From the NCBI RefSeq assembly GCF_002165135.1, contig NZ_NFZQ01000006.1:281342-345341 (forward strand): a DNA stretch of 64,000 nucleotides. The letters run 5' to 3'. Positions 35,533 to 44,077 of this stretch are shown here, piece after piece. A program made the position numbers and the translations under genes. Position 1 is the first letter of the stretch, and every line of letters begins with the position of its first letter. The stretch is from Pseudomonas sp. SID14000 (GTDB lineage: Bacteria; Pseudomonadota; Gammaproteobacteria; Pseudomonadales; Pseudomonadaceae). Below the pieces are notes generated by a model. The model was not told the DNA's origin. It saw only the letters and a list, made by a program, of their open reading frames with translations, and made no database searches.

Positions 35533-36444
35533 CTAACGCCCCTCATGCTCTCGCCGATACGCCCCCGGCTGCACCCCCATCGCCTTGGCAAACGCCCGGG
35601 TAAACGCCGCCACCGATTGATACCCCGCCTGCGCCCCCACCTGCTCCACGGTATGCCCCGCCCGCAGCAACTGGCTGGCATGGCGCATGCGCAACGCCAG
35701 CAGTACTTGCCCCGGCGACTGTCCGGCCAGTTCATTGAAGCGCTTGAAAAACGCTGACCGCGACAACCCGGTGCAGGCAGCCATGCTTTCCAGCGTCCAT
35801 GCTTGCCCCGGTTGCTTGATCAACTGCTCCAGCAGCCCGGCAAACGCCGGTTGGCGGGCGAGGGCGACCAGCCCGCCCAGCGGTTGCCCGGCGTGCACCT
35901 GCTGGCGCAGCACATACAGGAACAACAAATGCGTCAGCCGCTCCAGCAACGCCTGCGACGGCCCGGCGGCGCGACGGCATTCCTCCAGGATCAGCTCGAA
36001 CAACGCCCGTGCCGCATGCCCTGCCGGCTCATCGGCGCGCAGCAGTATCCAGTCGGCCAGGCCGTCGACGATCAGCGCCGACAAGCCCGGCTTGAAGTGG
36101 AAGAAACCACACACCAGCCCCACGCCATCGACCGCCTCGGTATCCATGGCCTGCATGCGCTGGCGCGGCTGGGTGCAGGCACTGGCCGGGTCCTGGTCAC
36201 TGGCCAGGCGATAGCCGAGGTCGCGCAGCAGGAATACCGCATCGCCGGCCTCCAGGCGCAGTGCCTCGGGGTGGCCGTCGATATGCAGCCAGCAATGCCC
36301 CTGCACCACCAGGTGGAAACTGGCCCGGCCCATCCCTTGGGTGCTGGCGTGCCAGCCGCCGCAGTAGCGGCCCACATGGAACAGGCTGGCATCTAGCTCC
36401 AGACCCTCTAATAACCAATCGACAAGGTGGCTGGACGAAATCAT
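35533..36444 (-). CDS. AraC-family transcriptional regulator with cupin sensor
   Basis: A 303-residue regulator. The N-terminal cupin-like half (AraC_binding_2 type) has SFHLVVQGHCWLHIDG and EALRLEAGDAVFLL. The C-terminal double HTH (about 205-300) has WTLESMAACTGLSRSAFFKRFNELAGQSPGQVLLALRMRHASQLL and GYQSVAAFTRAFAKAMGVQPGAYR. It is divergent from the AhpD-like gene across 102 bases and probably activates it, as is common for this regulator type next to oxidoreductase genes. Confidence 0.9.
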   Translation of the reverse strand: MISSSHLVDWLLEGLELDASLFHVGRYCGGWHASTQGMGRASFHLVVQGHCWLHIDGHPEALRLEAGDAVFLLRDLGYRLASDQDPASACTQPRQRMQAMDTEAVDGVGLVCGFFHFKPGLSALIVDGLADWILLRADEPAGHAARALFELILEECRRAAGPSQALLERLTHLLFLYVLRQQVHAGQPLGGLVALARQPAFAGLLEQLIKQPGQAWTLESMAACTGLSRSAFFKRFNELAGQSPGQVLLALRMRHASQLLRAGHTVEQVGAQAGYQSVAAFTRAFAKAMGVQPGAYRREHEGR

Positions 36445-36546
36445 CTAATGCAAAGACTCAAGAGCAAGGAAAGGCGACTGATGAATATGGAGGGTAGTTC
36501 TTATAACCAACAGACTGTAGGGACACCCATCAAAGGAGACCACTCC

Positions 36547-37107
36547 ATGTCCTCGCGCATTACTTTACACACGCTGCAGAGCGCCCCGGAAGCGGCCCGT
36601 CCGTTCCTCGAGAACGCGCAGAAGAACTCCGGCTTCATCCCCAACCTGCTGGGCGTGCTGGCCAATGCCCCGGCGGCACTGGAAACCTACGTGACCGTTT
36701 CGGCACTCAACGGCAAATCCGAACTGAGCCTGGCCGAGCGTGAAGTGGTGCAACTGATTGCCGCCACCCAGCATGGCTGCGACTTCTGCGTGGCCGGCCA
36801 CACGGCCGTGGCTCTCAACAAGGCCAAGCTGCCGCAGGAGGTGGTCGATGCACTGCGTGCTCGTGGCGAGCTGCCCGATGCCCGTTATGAAACCCTGGCC
36901 GCGTTCGCCCGCGAAGTGATCGCCACCCGTGGCAATGTCAGCGAGGCCACTTACCAGGCCTTCCGCGCGGCCGGCTTCAGTGAAGGTAACGCGCTGGAGG
37001 TGATTCTGGGCGTGAGCCTCGCAACCCTGTGCAACTTTGCTAATGTGTTCGCCCAGACGCCGCTCAATGACGAGCTGGGCAAGTACCGCTGGCAACCTTC
37101 TGCATGA
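36547..37107 (+). CDS. AhpD-like carboxymuconolactone-decarboxylase-family protein
   Basis: A 186-residue protein of the alkylhydroperoxidase AhpD fold. The redox motif Cys78-x-x-Cys81 with His85 (GCDFCVAGH) is intact, which supports a thiol peroxidase or disulfide-reductase role rather than decarboxylation. The start MSSRITLHT is preceded by aaaggag; the longer upstream frame is not supported. It is divergent from the AraC regulator and followed after about 100 bases and a REP by the acyl-CoA-dehydrogenase-like operon. Confidence 0.88.
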   Translation: MSSRITLHTLQSAPEAARPFLENAQKNSGFIPNLLGVLANAPAALETYVTVSALNGKSELSLAEREVVQLIAATQHGCDFCVAGHTAVALNKAKLPQEVVDALRARGELPDARYETLAAFAREVIATRGNVSEATYQAFRAAGFSEGNALEVILGVSLATLCNFANVFAQTPLNDELGKYRWQPSA

Positions 37108-37139
37108 ACCGCGTGTGATACCGGTCGTAGCGCGATCGT

Positions 37140-37183
37140 TGTAGGAGCGGCCTTGTGCCGCGAATGGGCCGCCAAGCGGCCCC
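37140..37183. repeat. Single REP, second sequence family
   Basis: gtaggagcggccttgtgccg followed by cgaatgggccgccaagcggcccc. It lies between the AhpD-like gene and the next gene, whose start is 24 bases on. Confidence 0.7.
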
Positions 37184-37206
37184 GGCGTTTTCAAAGGAGC
37201 AAGACC

Positions 37207-38271
37207 ATGCAAGATTGTGCATTTCGACACTGGCTGGATGCCAATGCCGAGGCCATTGACCGGGGCCAGTGCGAGCCGCAGCTGGTGCTGGCGCAAATCG
37301 CCGAATCGCAGCTGCTGCGTGTCGGTGTCGACCCGGCCTTGGGCGGCACGGGTGGGCAGGTGACCGACGCGGTCGAGGCCATCGCCGCAATCGCCAACCG
37401 CTCGCTGGCAGCGGCGTTCGTCTGCTGGGGCCAGCGCGCCTTCATCGAATACCTGTTGCACAGCCCCAACCAGCCCCTGCGTGAGCAGCTGTTGCCGCGC
37501 CTGCTGACTGGCGAACTGGCCGGCGCTACCGGGCTGTCCAACGCCATGAAGTTCCTTTCCGGCATCGAAGCGCTGCAGGTGCGTGGCCGCCCGGCAGCCG
37601 ATGGCTGGCAACTAGAGGGGCGCCTGCACTGGGTGACCAACCTGCGTAAAAGCGGTTTTGTGGTGGCTGCGGCTATCGAAGACGAAGGTGGTGGCGCGCC
37701 GTTCGTGCTGGCCATTCCGTCCGACGCACAAGGCCTGGAGCGCTCCGACGACCTGCAACTGATGGGCCTGCAGTCGAGCAACACTGCGGCACTGGCCTTC
37801 CACCAGGTGCAATTGCAGCGTGGCTGGTTGCTGCACGAAAATGCCCGCGAGTTCCTGCCCCGGGTACGCCCGGCGTTCCTGGCGCTGCAATGCGGCATGG
37901 CCATTGGCCTGGCGCGAAGGGCGCTGGCGGAAGTTCAGGCACACCTGCATGGGCGTGCCTCGTTCCTCGACGAAGCACGCCAGGTGCTTGGCGAGCGCCT
38001 GGAAAACACCGTGAGCGAGCTCAAGCAGGGCCTGCTCGATGGCCGCTTCCAGCAGCAGCCTGCAGCCTTGTTCAAGTTGCGCATCATCCTGGCCGAAAGC
38101 GCTGCCGACGCCGTGCAGCTGGAGTTGCAGGCCAGTGGTGGCAAGGCCTACCTCAGTGAGTACGGTGAGGGCTTTGCCCGCCGCTGGCGCGAGTCGGCCT
38201 TCGTGCCGATCGTCACGCCCAGCCTGGTGCAACTGCGTGCCGAACTGCAACGCCTGGCGGGGGCGGCATGA
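37207..38271 (+). CDS. Acyl-CoA-dehydrogenase-like flavoprotein
   Basis: A 354-residue protein of the acyl-CoA dehydrogenase superfamily. N-terminal helices are followed by the middle beta domain (GATGLSNAMKF, LEGRLHWVTNLRKSGFVVAAAI) and a C-terminal helical domain ending in GGKAYLSEYGEG. The usual catalytic Glu region is not obvious, and it is shorter than fatty-acyl enzymes (about 380). Relatives such as SfnB and DszC act on organosulfur compounds with reduced flavin. Start has aaaggag. It overlaps the ABC ATPase by four bases, so it shares an operon with the importer. Confidence 0.82.
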   Translation: MQDCAFRHWLDANAEAIDRGQCEPQLVLAQIAESQLLRVGVDPALGGTGGQVTDAVEAIAAIANRSLAAAFVCWGQRAFIEYLLHSPNQPLREQLLPRLLTGELAGATGLSNAMKFLSGIEALQVRGRPAADGWQLEGRLHWVTNLRKSGFVVAAAIEDEGGGAPFVLAIPSDAQGLERSDDLQLMGLQSSNTAALAFHQVQLQRGWLLHENAREFLPRVRPAFLALQCGMAIGLARRALAEVQAHLHGRASFLDEARQVLGERLENTVSELKQGLLDGRFQQQPAALFKLRIILAESAADAVQLELQASGGKAYLSEYGEGFARRWRESAFVPIVTPSLVQLRAELQRLAGAA

Positions 38272-39089
38272 GCCCAGTGTTGCTCGAAGTCCGCGACATC
38301 AGCCTGGGCTACCCGCGCGAGGGTGGCTGGCAGGCGGTGCTGGCGCAGTTCGACCTGCAACTGGCCCCCGGCGAAGTGGTGACCATCCTCGGCCCCAGCG
38401 GGGTCGGCAAGTCCAGCCTGCTACGGGTATTGGCCGGCCTGCAGCAGCCCCGCAGTGGCAGCGTGACCCTGCACGGCCAGCCGCTGCAGGGCCCGCACCC
38501 ACGCTTGGCGGTGGCCTTCCAGGACCCGAGCCTGTTGCCCTGGTTGAGCCTGGAGAAGAACGTCGCCTTCGGCCTGGATTTCGCCCGCCAGCCCAAACTG
38601 GCCGCTGCCGAACGGCGCGCACGCATCGACCATGCGATTGCCGCCGTGGGCCTGGCCCATGCCCGCGGCCAGTACCCGGCGCAGTTGTCCGGCGGCATGG
38701 CCCAGCGCACCGCGCTGGCCCGCTGCCTGGCGCGCCAGCCCGAAGTGCTGTTGCTCGACGAGCCGTTCGGCGCGCTGGATGAAGTGACCCGGGCCGACAT
38801 GCAGCAACTGCTGCTGCAACTGATCGCCACCCACAACACGGCGGCGGTGCTGATCACCCACGATATCGACGAAGCCCTGCTGCTGTCCGACCGGGTCCTG
38901 CTACTGGGCAACCACCCAGCGCACGTCCTCGGTCAGTGGCACATCGACCTGCCGCAACCACGGACGCAGCGGGTCGAGGAACTGGGCGCCTTGCGCATCG
39001 AAATCCTCAAAACCCTTCGGCGGGCAAGCCGCACAGTCGAACCTACCTCAACCCCGTTGCCCTCGGAGGCTGTCCATGTGCATGGATGA
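38268..39089 (+). CDS. ABC transporter ATP-binding protein (nitrate/sulfonate/taurine type)
   Basis: A 273-residue ATPase. Walker A GPSGVGKSS, signature LSGGMAQR, Walker B EVLLLDEPFGALDE and the H-loop LITHDIDEALLLSDR are all intact. Sequence style matches the SsuB/TauB/NrtD group. It is coupled to the upstream flavoprotein (ATGA overlap) and overlaps the following binding-protein gene by 14 bases. Confidence 0.93.
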   Translation: MSPVLLEVRDISLGYPREGGWQAVLAQFDLQLAPGEVVTILGPSGVGKSSLLRVLAGLQQPRSGSVTLHGQPLQGPHPRLAVAFQDPSLLPWLSLEKNVAFGLDFARQPKLAAAERRARIDHAIAAVGLAHARGQYPAQLSGGMAQRTALARCLARQPEVLLLDEPFGALDEVTRADMQQLLLQLIATHNTAAVLITHDIDEALLLSDRVLLLGNHPAHVLGQWHIDLPQPRTQRVEELGALRIEILKTLRRASRTVEPTSTPLPSEAVHVHG

Positions 39090-40281
39090 CTGCTGTTCCA
39101 CTTCTTCGCGTCGCGATTTCCTCAAACTCGGCGCCATGCTCACGGCCGCCGGTGCACTGCCTTTGCTGTCGAGCCTGCAGGCCCGTGCAGCCGCCGAGTC
39201 GGACGCGCCGGTGCGTATCGGTTACCTGCCGATCACCGATGCCACGCCGCTGCTGGTGGCGCACAACAACGGCCTGTTCGAGGCCGAAGGCATCAAGGCC
39301 GAGCGCCCGGTGCTGCTGCGCAGTTGGGCGCAGGTGATCGAGGCGTTCATCTCCGGTCAGGTCAACGTCATCCACCTGCTGTCGCCGATGACCGTGTGGG
39401 CCCGCTACGGTAGCAAGGTGCCGGCCAAGGTGGTGGCCTGGAACCACGTGGGCGGTTCAGGCCTGACAGTGGCCCCGGATATCAGCGACATGAAACAGCT
39501 GGGCGGCAAGACCGTGGCCATCCCGTTCTGGTACTCGATCCATAACGTGGTGCTGCAGCAGATGCTCAACGACAACGGCCTGACTCCGGTCTCGAAGCCA
39601 GCCAATGCGCCGCTGGCCGGCAACGAAGTCAACCTGCTGGTGCTGCCGCCGTCCGATATGCCGCCGGCGCTGGCCAGCAAGCGTATCGCCGGCTATATCG
39701 TCGCCGAGCCATTCAACGCCCTGGCCGAGAACCTCAAGGTCGGTCGCGTGCAGCGCTTTACCGGCGATGTGTGGCGCAACCACGCCTGCTGCGTGGTGTT
39801 CATGCACGAGCACGACCTGAACAACCGCCCGGAATGGTCGCAGAAGGTGGTAAACGCCATCGTCAAGGCCCAGCACTGGACCCGCGGCCATCGTGCCGAG
39901 GCCGCCGCGTTGTTGTCCAAGGCCGGCCCCAACAAGTACACCCCGCATGAACCCGCGGTGCTGAGCAAAGTGCTGGCCCCGGCTGTAGAGGACCGTGCCG
40001 GTTATATTGCCAGCGGCGCCATTCGCCACCAGCAGTGGGACGAAAAACGTATCGATTTCCAGCCTTACCCATTCCCCAGCTACACCGAAGAGCTGGTCAA
40101 GCGCCTGAAGACCACCCTGATCGAGGGCGACAGCGCGTTCCTTGCCGGCCTGGACCCGGCACAGACCGCCCGCGACCTGGTCGACGACCGCTTCGTGCGC
40201 AACGCCATCGCCTCTGTTGGCGGGCCGTCGGTGTTCGGCATCGCTGACAATTTCGAGCGTAGCGAGGAGTTTGCGGTCTGA
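39076..40281 (+). CDS. ABC transporter periplasmic substrate-binding protein with Tat signal
   Basis: A 401-residue NrtA/SsuA-like binding protein. The Tat signal SRRDFLKLGAMLTAAGALPLL with AxA cleavage (QARAAA) directs folded export. The n-region is unusual, MCMDDCC, with three cysteines within seven residues. The mature part has IGYLPITDATPLLVAHNNGLFEAEG and VAEPFNALAENL. Start at 39076 has ggagg seven bases upstream. The ligand is probably a nitrate-, sulfonate- or aromatic-like anion but is not determined. Confidence 0.9.
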   Translation: MCMDDCCSTSSRRDFLKLGAMLTAAGALPLLSSLQARAAAESDAPVRIGYLPITDATPLLVAHNNGLFEAEGIKAERPVLLRSWAQVIEAFISGQVNVIHLLSPMTVWARYGSKVPAKVVAWNHVGGSGLTVAPDISDMKQLGGKTVAIPFWYSIHNVVLQQMLNDNGLTPVSKPANAPLAGNEVNLLVLPPSDMPPALASKRIAGYIVAEPFNALAENLKVGRVQRFTGDVWRNHACCVVFMHEHDLNNRPEWSQKVVNAIVKAQHWTRGHRAEAAALLSKAGPNKYTPHEPAVLSKVLAPAVEDRAGYIASGAIRHQQWDEKRIDFQPYPFPSYTEELVKRLKTTLIEGDSAFLAGLDPAQTARDLVDDRFVRNAIASVGGPSVFGIADNFERSEEFAV

Positions 40282-41036
40282 TGCGCACGCATGTCGTTCA
40301 TGCCGGCCTGGGGCTAGCCGGGTTGCTGGGTTTGTTGCTGTTGTGGTGGGCCGGTGTAGCGGTGTTCGGCCAGGCCGATGGACTGTCGGCACGCTTTTCG
40401 CCGGCCGCGACTCTGGCCAGCCTGTTCGATTTGTTGGGGCAGGGCGAGGTCTATGGGCATATCTGGGTCAGCCTCAAGCGAATCCTGGTCGGGCTGCTGC
40501 TGGCACTGCTGATCGGCGTACCGCTGGGCTTGCTGGTGGGCAGTTACCGGCACCTGGAGGCGGCGACCACGCCGGCGTTCCAGTTCCTGCGTATGATCTC
40601 GCCGCTGTCGTGGATGCCGGTGGTGGTGATGCTGATGGGCGTGGGGGACCAGCCTATCTACTTCCTGCTGGCGTTTGCGGCGTTGTGGCCGATCTTGCTG
40701 AACACGGCAGCCGGGGTAAGGCAGCTGGACCCACGCTGGTTGCAGTTGAGCCGCAGTTTGAGTGCCACGCGCCGGGAGACCTTGTGCAAGGTGATCGTGC
40801 CCGGCGTGATCGGCCATGTGCTGACCGGCGTACGCCTGGCCATCGGTATTCTGTGGATTGTGCTGGTGCCGTGCGAAATGCTCGGGGTGAGTGCGGGGCT
40901 AGGGTACTTCATTCTCGATACCCGCGACCGGCTGGCGTATTCCGAACTGATGGCGATGGTGCTGCTGATCGGGGTGCTGGGGTTTGTACTGGATGCCCTG
41001 GCGCGTGGGCTGCATCGGCGTTGGGTGCATGGCTGA
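40281..41036 (+). CDS. ABC transporter permease
   Basis: A 251-residue inner-membrane permease of the SsuC/TauC type with about six helices. The EAA loop is visible around AAGVRQLDPRWLQLSRSLSATRRETLCKVIVPGVIGHVLTGVRLAIG. Its ATG overlaps the binding-protein stop by one base. It is the last gene of the four-gene operon, followed by a REP pair. Confidence 0.93.
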   Translation: MRTHVVHAGLGLAGLLGLLLLWWAGVAVFGQADGLSARFSPAATLASLFDLLGQGEVYGHIWVSLKRILVGLLLALLIGVPLGLLVGSYRHLEAATTPAFQFLRMISPLSWMPVVVMLMGVGDQPIYFLLAFAALWPILLNTAAGVRQLDPRWLQLSRSLSATRRETLCKVIVPGVIGHVLTGVRLAIGILWIVLVPCEMLGVSAGLGYFILDTRDRLAYSELMAMVLLIGVLGFVLDALARGLHRRWVHG

Positions 41037-41050
41037 GGGGCCAGTGGGGC

Positions 41051-41141
41051 ATCTTCGCGGGTAAACCCGCTCCCACAGGGACATCATCGGGCCCGAGAGC
41101 GGCGGGATACCTGTGGGAGCGGGTTTACCCGCGAACAGGCC
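41051..41141. repeat. Inverted REP pair
   Basis: atcttcgcgggtaaacccgc and gcgggtttacccgcgaacag, with ccacagg tails, between the convergent permease and GNAT genes. Confidence 0.85.
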
Positions 41142-41147
41142 CTTGGA

Positions 41148-41834
41148 TCAATGCACGGTCTTGCGCTGCCGTACACACTCCCGGGCCTGAGCGGTCAGTT
41201 CGTCCAGCCGCTCATCCCGCATCTGTTCCGCTTCGATCATCGCATCCTCACCCTGCTGGTTGAGCAGGTAGGTATGGATCTGCATCACTTCCGCCGTCTG
41301 GTAGATCGGCGCAATATCCAGCCGCCCGATCAGCGCGCCGCTAGCCCGCCCGGTACTGCTCATCAGGACCTGCGGCCCATTGGCGGCCACCACCTGCATG
41401 CCCATCGCCTCGAACCACGGTACCTGGCTGGCAAAGGCATTCAGCTCGACGCAGGCATGGCGTGCCTGCAGGTCGCCCAGCAGGGCGCGGGCGATGCCCT
41501 GGCGACGATGGCTGGCGCGCACGGCGAGGAACGCCAGGGCGCACGCCTGGTCATCGTCCTCGGCCGGCAGTGACAGGGCGAACCCCAGCAATTGGTCCGG
41601 TGCCTCGGCATCCAGCGCCAGGGTCAGCGTCACGGCCAGGCCGCGGGTGCCGTCCAGTGCTTGCAGGTACTGGTGCACCTCCATGCCGACGCCATACTGG
41701 TACAGCGGGTACAGCGGGTTGTCGGCGCTGATGGCGACACTGCTCAGTTCGCCGACATTGTGGATCACCAGTTCGCGGATCTGGTTCTGGAAAGATTCAG
41801 GCGGCACGCTGTCGAGGCGGCTCAGGATGAACAT
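41148..41834 (-). CDS. GNAT family N-acetyltransferase
   Basis: A 228-residue protein starting MFILSRLDSVPPESFQNQIR. The acetyl-CoA loop is LAVRASHRRQGIARALLGDL, a standard motif A. The C-terminal 60 residues are a helical extension of unknown purpose (MIEAEQMRDERLDELTAQAR). It starts 79 bases after the argC stop on the same strand, so the two may be cotranscribed. The substrate is unknown; a link with acetylated amino-acid metabolism is only suggested by this neighbour. Confidence 0.78.
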   Translation of the reverse strand: MFILSRLDSVPPESFQNQIRELVIHNVGELSSVAISADNPLYPLYQYGVGMEVHQYLQALDGTRGLAVTLTLALDAEAPDQLLGFALSLPAEDDDQACALAFLAVRASHRRQGIARALLGDLQARHACVELNAFASQVPWFEAMGMQVVAANGPQVLMSSTGRASGALIGRLDIAPIYQTAEVMQIHTYLLNQQGEDAMIEAEQMRDERLDELTAQARECVRQRKTVH

Positions 41835-41913
41835 CGGGGTGCGGGCTCCGGCGGGTGGATGGACGGCCCGCGCCGTGCGGGCGCGGGCTGCACAGTCTAA
41901 CCGGTTTTGCCGA

Positions 41914-42855
41914 TCAGCCTTGTACCTGCAATGCACCGAGCATCAGGTCGAGGTTCTGCACCGCCGCACCGGAGGCACCTTTGCCAAGGTTGTCGAACAC
42001 TGCGGTCAGCAGCACCTGGCCATGCTCAGGGTTGGCGTAAAGCGCCAGGCGCAGGTCGTTGCTGTCGTTCAACGCCTCGGGGTCGAGGTTCGGCGCTGCG
42101 CCGTGCTGGTGCAGGGGCATCAGCTGGACATGGCGGGCACCCTGGTAGTGCTGCTGCAGACAGGCCTGCAGCTGTTCGGCACTGACCTGGCCGGGCAGCA
42201 AGCGCAACTGCAGCGGGATGCTCAGCACGATGCCTTGGCGGTAGGCACCGTAGCCGGGCATGAACATCGGCCGCGCCGACAGCCCGGCGTGCTGCTGGAT
42301 TTCCGGCACGTGCTTGTGTGCCAGCTCCAGGCCGTAAAGTTGCAGGGCCGGGGTTTTGCCGGCGGCGGGCTGTTCATGCCGTTCGACTGCGGCGCGGCCA
42401 CCGCCGGAATAGCCGGAGATGGCGTGGATGTTCAGCGGGTAATCCGCTGGCAGCAGGCCGGCCTTGACCAGTGGGCGCAGCAGGGCGATGGCGCCGGTGG
42501 GATAGCAGCCGGGGTTGCTGACGCGCTTGCTGTGCGCGATGCGCTCGGCTTGCTGCTCGTCAAGCTCCGGCAGGCCATAGACCCAGCCTGGGCTGGTACG
42601 GTGCGCGGAGCTTGCGTCGATCACCCGCACCTGCGGGTTGTGGATCGCCGCCACGGCCTCGCGGGCAGCATCGTCGGGCAGGCACAGCAGCGCGATGTCG
42701 GCATTGTTGATTGCCTCGCGGCGGCGGTGCGGGTCTTTGCGCTCGGCTTCGGGCAGGGTCAGCAGGCGCAGATCGCTGCGGCCTTGCAGGCGGGCATGGA
42801 TCTGCAGGCCGGTGGTGCCTTGGTCACCGTCGATGAAGACAACAGGGGTGTGCAT
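41914..42855 (-). CDS. argC: N-acetyl-gamma-glutamyl-phosphate reductase, short type
   Basis: ArgC reduces N-acetyl-glutamyl-5-phosphate to the semialdehyde in arginine synthesis. This 313-residue form is the short (type 2) ArgC; type 1 proteins are about 345. Features: [10 protein letters not shown] nucleotide loop, catalytic Cys117 in [10 protein letters not shown] and [11 protein letters not shown]. No other arg genes are nearby, and a LysR gene faces it, so it may be a second copy with a specialised role. The ATG at 42855 is used rather than a TTG two codons upstream. Confidence 0.9.
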   Translation of the reverse strand: MHTPVVFIDGDQGTTGLQIHARLQGRSDLRLLTLPEAERKDPHRRREAINNADIALLCLPDDAAREAVAAIHNPQVRVIDASSAHRTSPGWVYGLPELDEQQAERIAHSKRVSNPGCYPTGAIALLRPLVKAGLLPADYPLNIHAISGYSGGGRAAVERHEQPAAGKTPALQLYGLELAHKHVPEIQQHAGLSARPMFMPGYGAYRQGIVLSIPLQLRLLPGQVSAEQLQACLQQHYQGARHVQLMPLHQHGAAPNLDPEALNDSNDLRLALYANPEHGQVLLTAVFDNLGKGASGAAVQNLDLMLGALQVQG

Positions 42856-42917
42856 GGTCAAAGTCCGATCGGGGAGGGATGGCCTATGCTCGCTTGTGGC
42901 TCTGGTAAAGAAAATTT

Positions 42918-42939
42918 GAATATGATGATCAAGATATTC
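42918..42939. promoter_or_regulatory. Inverted repeat GAATAT-N10-ATATTC between argC and LysR
   Basis: Perfect 6-base arms with ten bases between, 24 bases before the LysR ATG and 62 from the argC start. It is AT-rich and fits a LysR recognition site. Confidence 0.45.
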
Positions 42940-42962
42940 ATCTTTCCTGAACGAGTTGGCCC

Positions 42963-43832
42963 ATGCGCGAAATCAGCCTCGATCGCCTCCGCACCCTGGT
43001 GGTCATTTCAGACCTGGGCTCCTTTGCCGAAGCCGCCCGCCAGCTCAACCTGGCACCGCCCACCATCAGCCTGCACGTGGCCGAGCTGGAGGCGCGCATC
43101 GGCGCCTCGTTGCTTACCCGCACCCGCGGCCAGGTGCGGCCCACGGTCATTGGCGAAACCCTGCTGGCCCGTGCCCGCCGCCTGCTGGCCGACGCCGACC
43201 TGGCGCTGGATGAAGTGCGTCGGCAGGTTGAGGGCCTGACTGGTCGGGTGCGCCTGGGCGCTTCCACCGGTGCAATCGCCCACCTGCTGCCGCAGGCGCT
43301 GGAGCACCTGCGTACGGTGCACCCGGGGATCGATGTGCAGGTACAGGTGCTGACCTCTCAGGCTTCGCTTGCACGTTTGCGCGAGGGTACGCTGGATATC
43401 GGCCTGGTGGCCTTGCCGCAGGTGGCCGGCAAAGGACTTGCGGTCACCCCCTGGCGGCGCGACCCGATCCTGGCCTACGTGCCGGCCGACTGGCAGCCGC
43501 CGGCCAGTGTCACGCCGGCCTGGCTGGCGCAGCGGGCGTTGATCCTCAACGACAGCAGCACCCAGCTGTCGCGGGTGACCGGCGAGTGGTTCGCGGCAGC
43601 GGGGTTGTACCCAGAGCCGCGAATCGAGCTGAACTACAACGATGCGATCAAGAGCCTGGTCGGGGCCGGGTATGGGGCGACGTTGTTGCCGCAGGAGGGG
43701 GAGGCAGCGGAGCTGGACCGGCGCATTGCCCGACGGCCACTGCGGCCGGGGTTGTGGCGGCAATTGGGCATTGCCTGCCGGGAGCGAGCCACGGGGTATG
43801 TGTTGCAGGCGTTGGAGCGGTTGCGCCAGTAG
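42963..43832 (+). CDS. LysR-family transcriptional regulator
   Basis: A 289-residue LysR protein. HTH at about 6-64: [50 protein letters not shown]. The effector domain follows with [22 protein letters not shown]. It is divergent from the short-type argC across 107 bases with an inverted repeat between, so it probably controls argC and perhaps the GNAT gene. Confidence 0.9.
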   Translation: MREISLDRLRTLVVISDLGSFAEAARQLNLAPPTISLHVAELEARIGASLLTRTRGQVRPTVIGETLLARARRLLADADLALDEVRRQVEGLTGRVRLGASTGAIAHLLPQALEHLRTVHPGIDVQVQVLTSQASLARLREGTLDIGLVALPQVAGKGLAVTPWRRDPILAYVPADWQPPASVTPAWLAQRALILNDSSTQLSRVTGEWFAAAGLYPEPRIELNYNDAIKSLVGAGYGATLLPQEGEAAELDRRIARRPLRPGLWRQLGIACRERATGYVLQALERLRQ

Positions 43833-43850
43833 GGGCCGAACAGCGGCCCC
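43832..43850. terminator. Hairpin between convergent genes
   Basis: ggggccg and cggcccc form a perfect 7-base stem with loop aacag, starting at the last base of the LysR stop codon and ending six bases before the tautomerase stop. Confidence 0.5.
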
Positions 43851-43855
43851 AGGTT

Positions 43856-44062
43856 TCAACCCCGCTCTCGGGCCCGCACAGCGGTCACTGTTTCTCCGCC
43901 GACCCCCCAGTTATCGGTCGGCACCTCCTCGATCACCACAAAGGTACTGGCCGGCGGCTTGCCCAGCACCTGCTGCAGCATGCGGGTCGTCTGTTCGATC
44001 AGCTGGCGCTTGTGCTCGGCGCTAACCCCTTCATCGGTCACGCGAATATGAACATAAGGCAT
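43856..44062 (-). CDS. 4-oxalocrotonate-tautomerase-family protein
   Basis: A 68-residue tautomerase. The Met is followed by Pro (MPYVHIRVTDEGVS), the catalytic N-terminal proline after Met removal. The second conserved segment is VVIEEVPTDNWGVGG. Enzymes of this family shift keto-enol double bonds. It lies 15 bases after the SDR gene on the same strand, so the two form an operon, divergent from a LysR gene. Confidence 0.9.
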   Translation of the reverse strand: MPYVHIRVTDEGVSAEHKRQLIEQTTRMLQQVLGKPPASTFVVIEEVPTDNWGVGGETVTAVRARERG

Positions 44063-44077
44063 GATTGCAGCTCCTCT

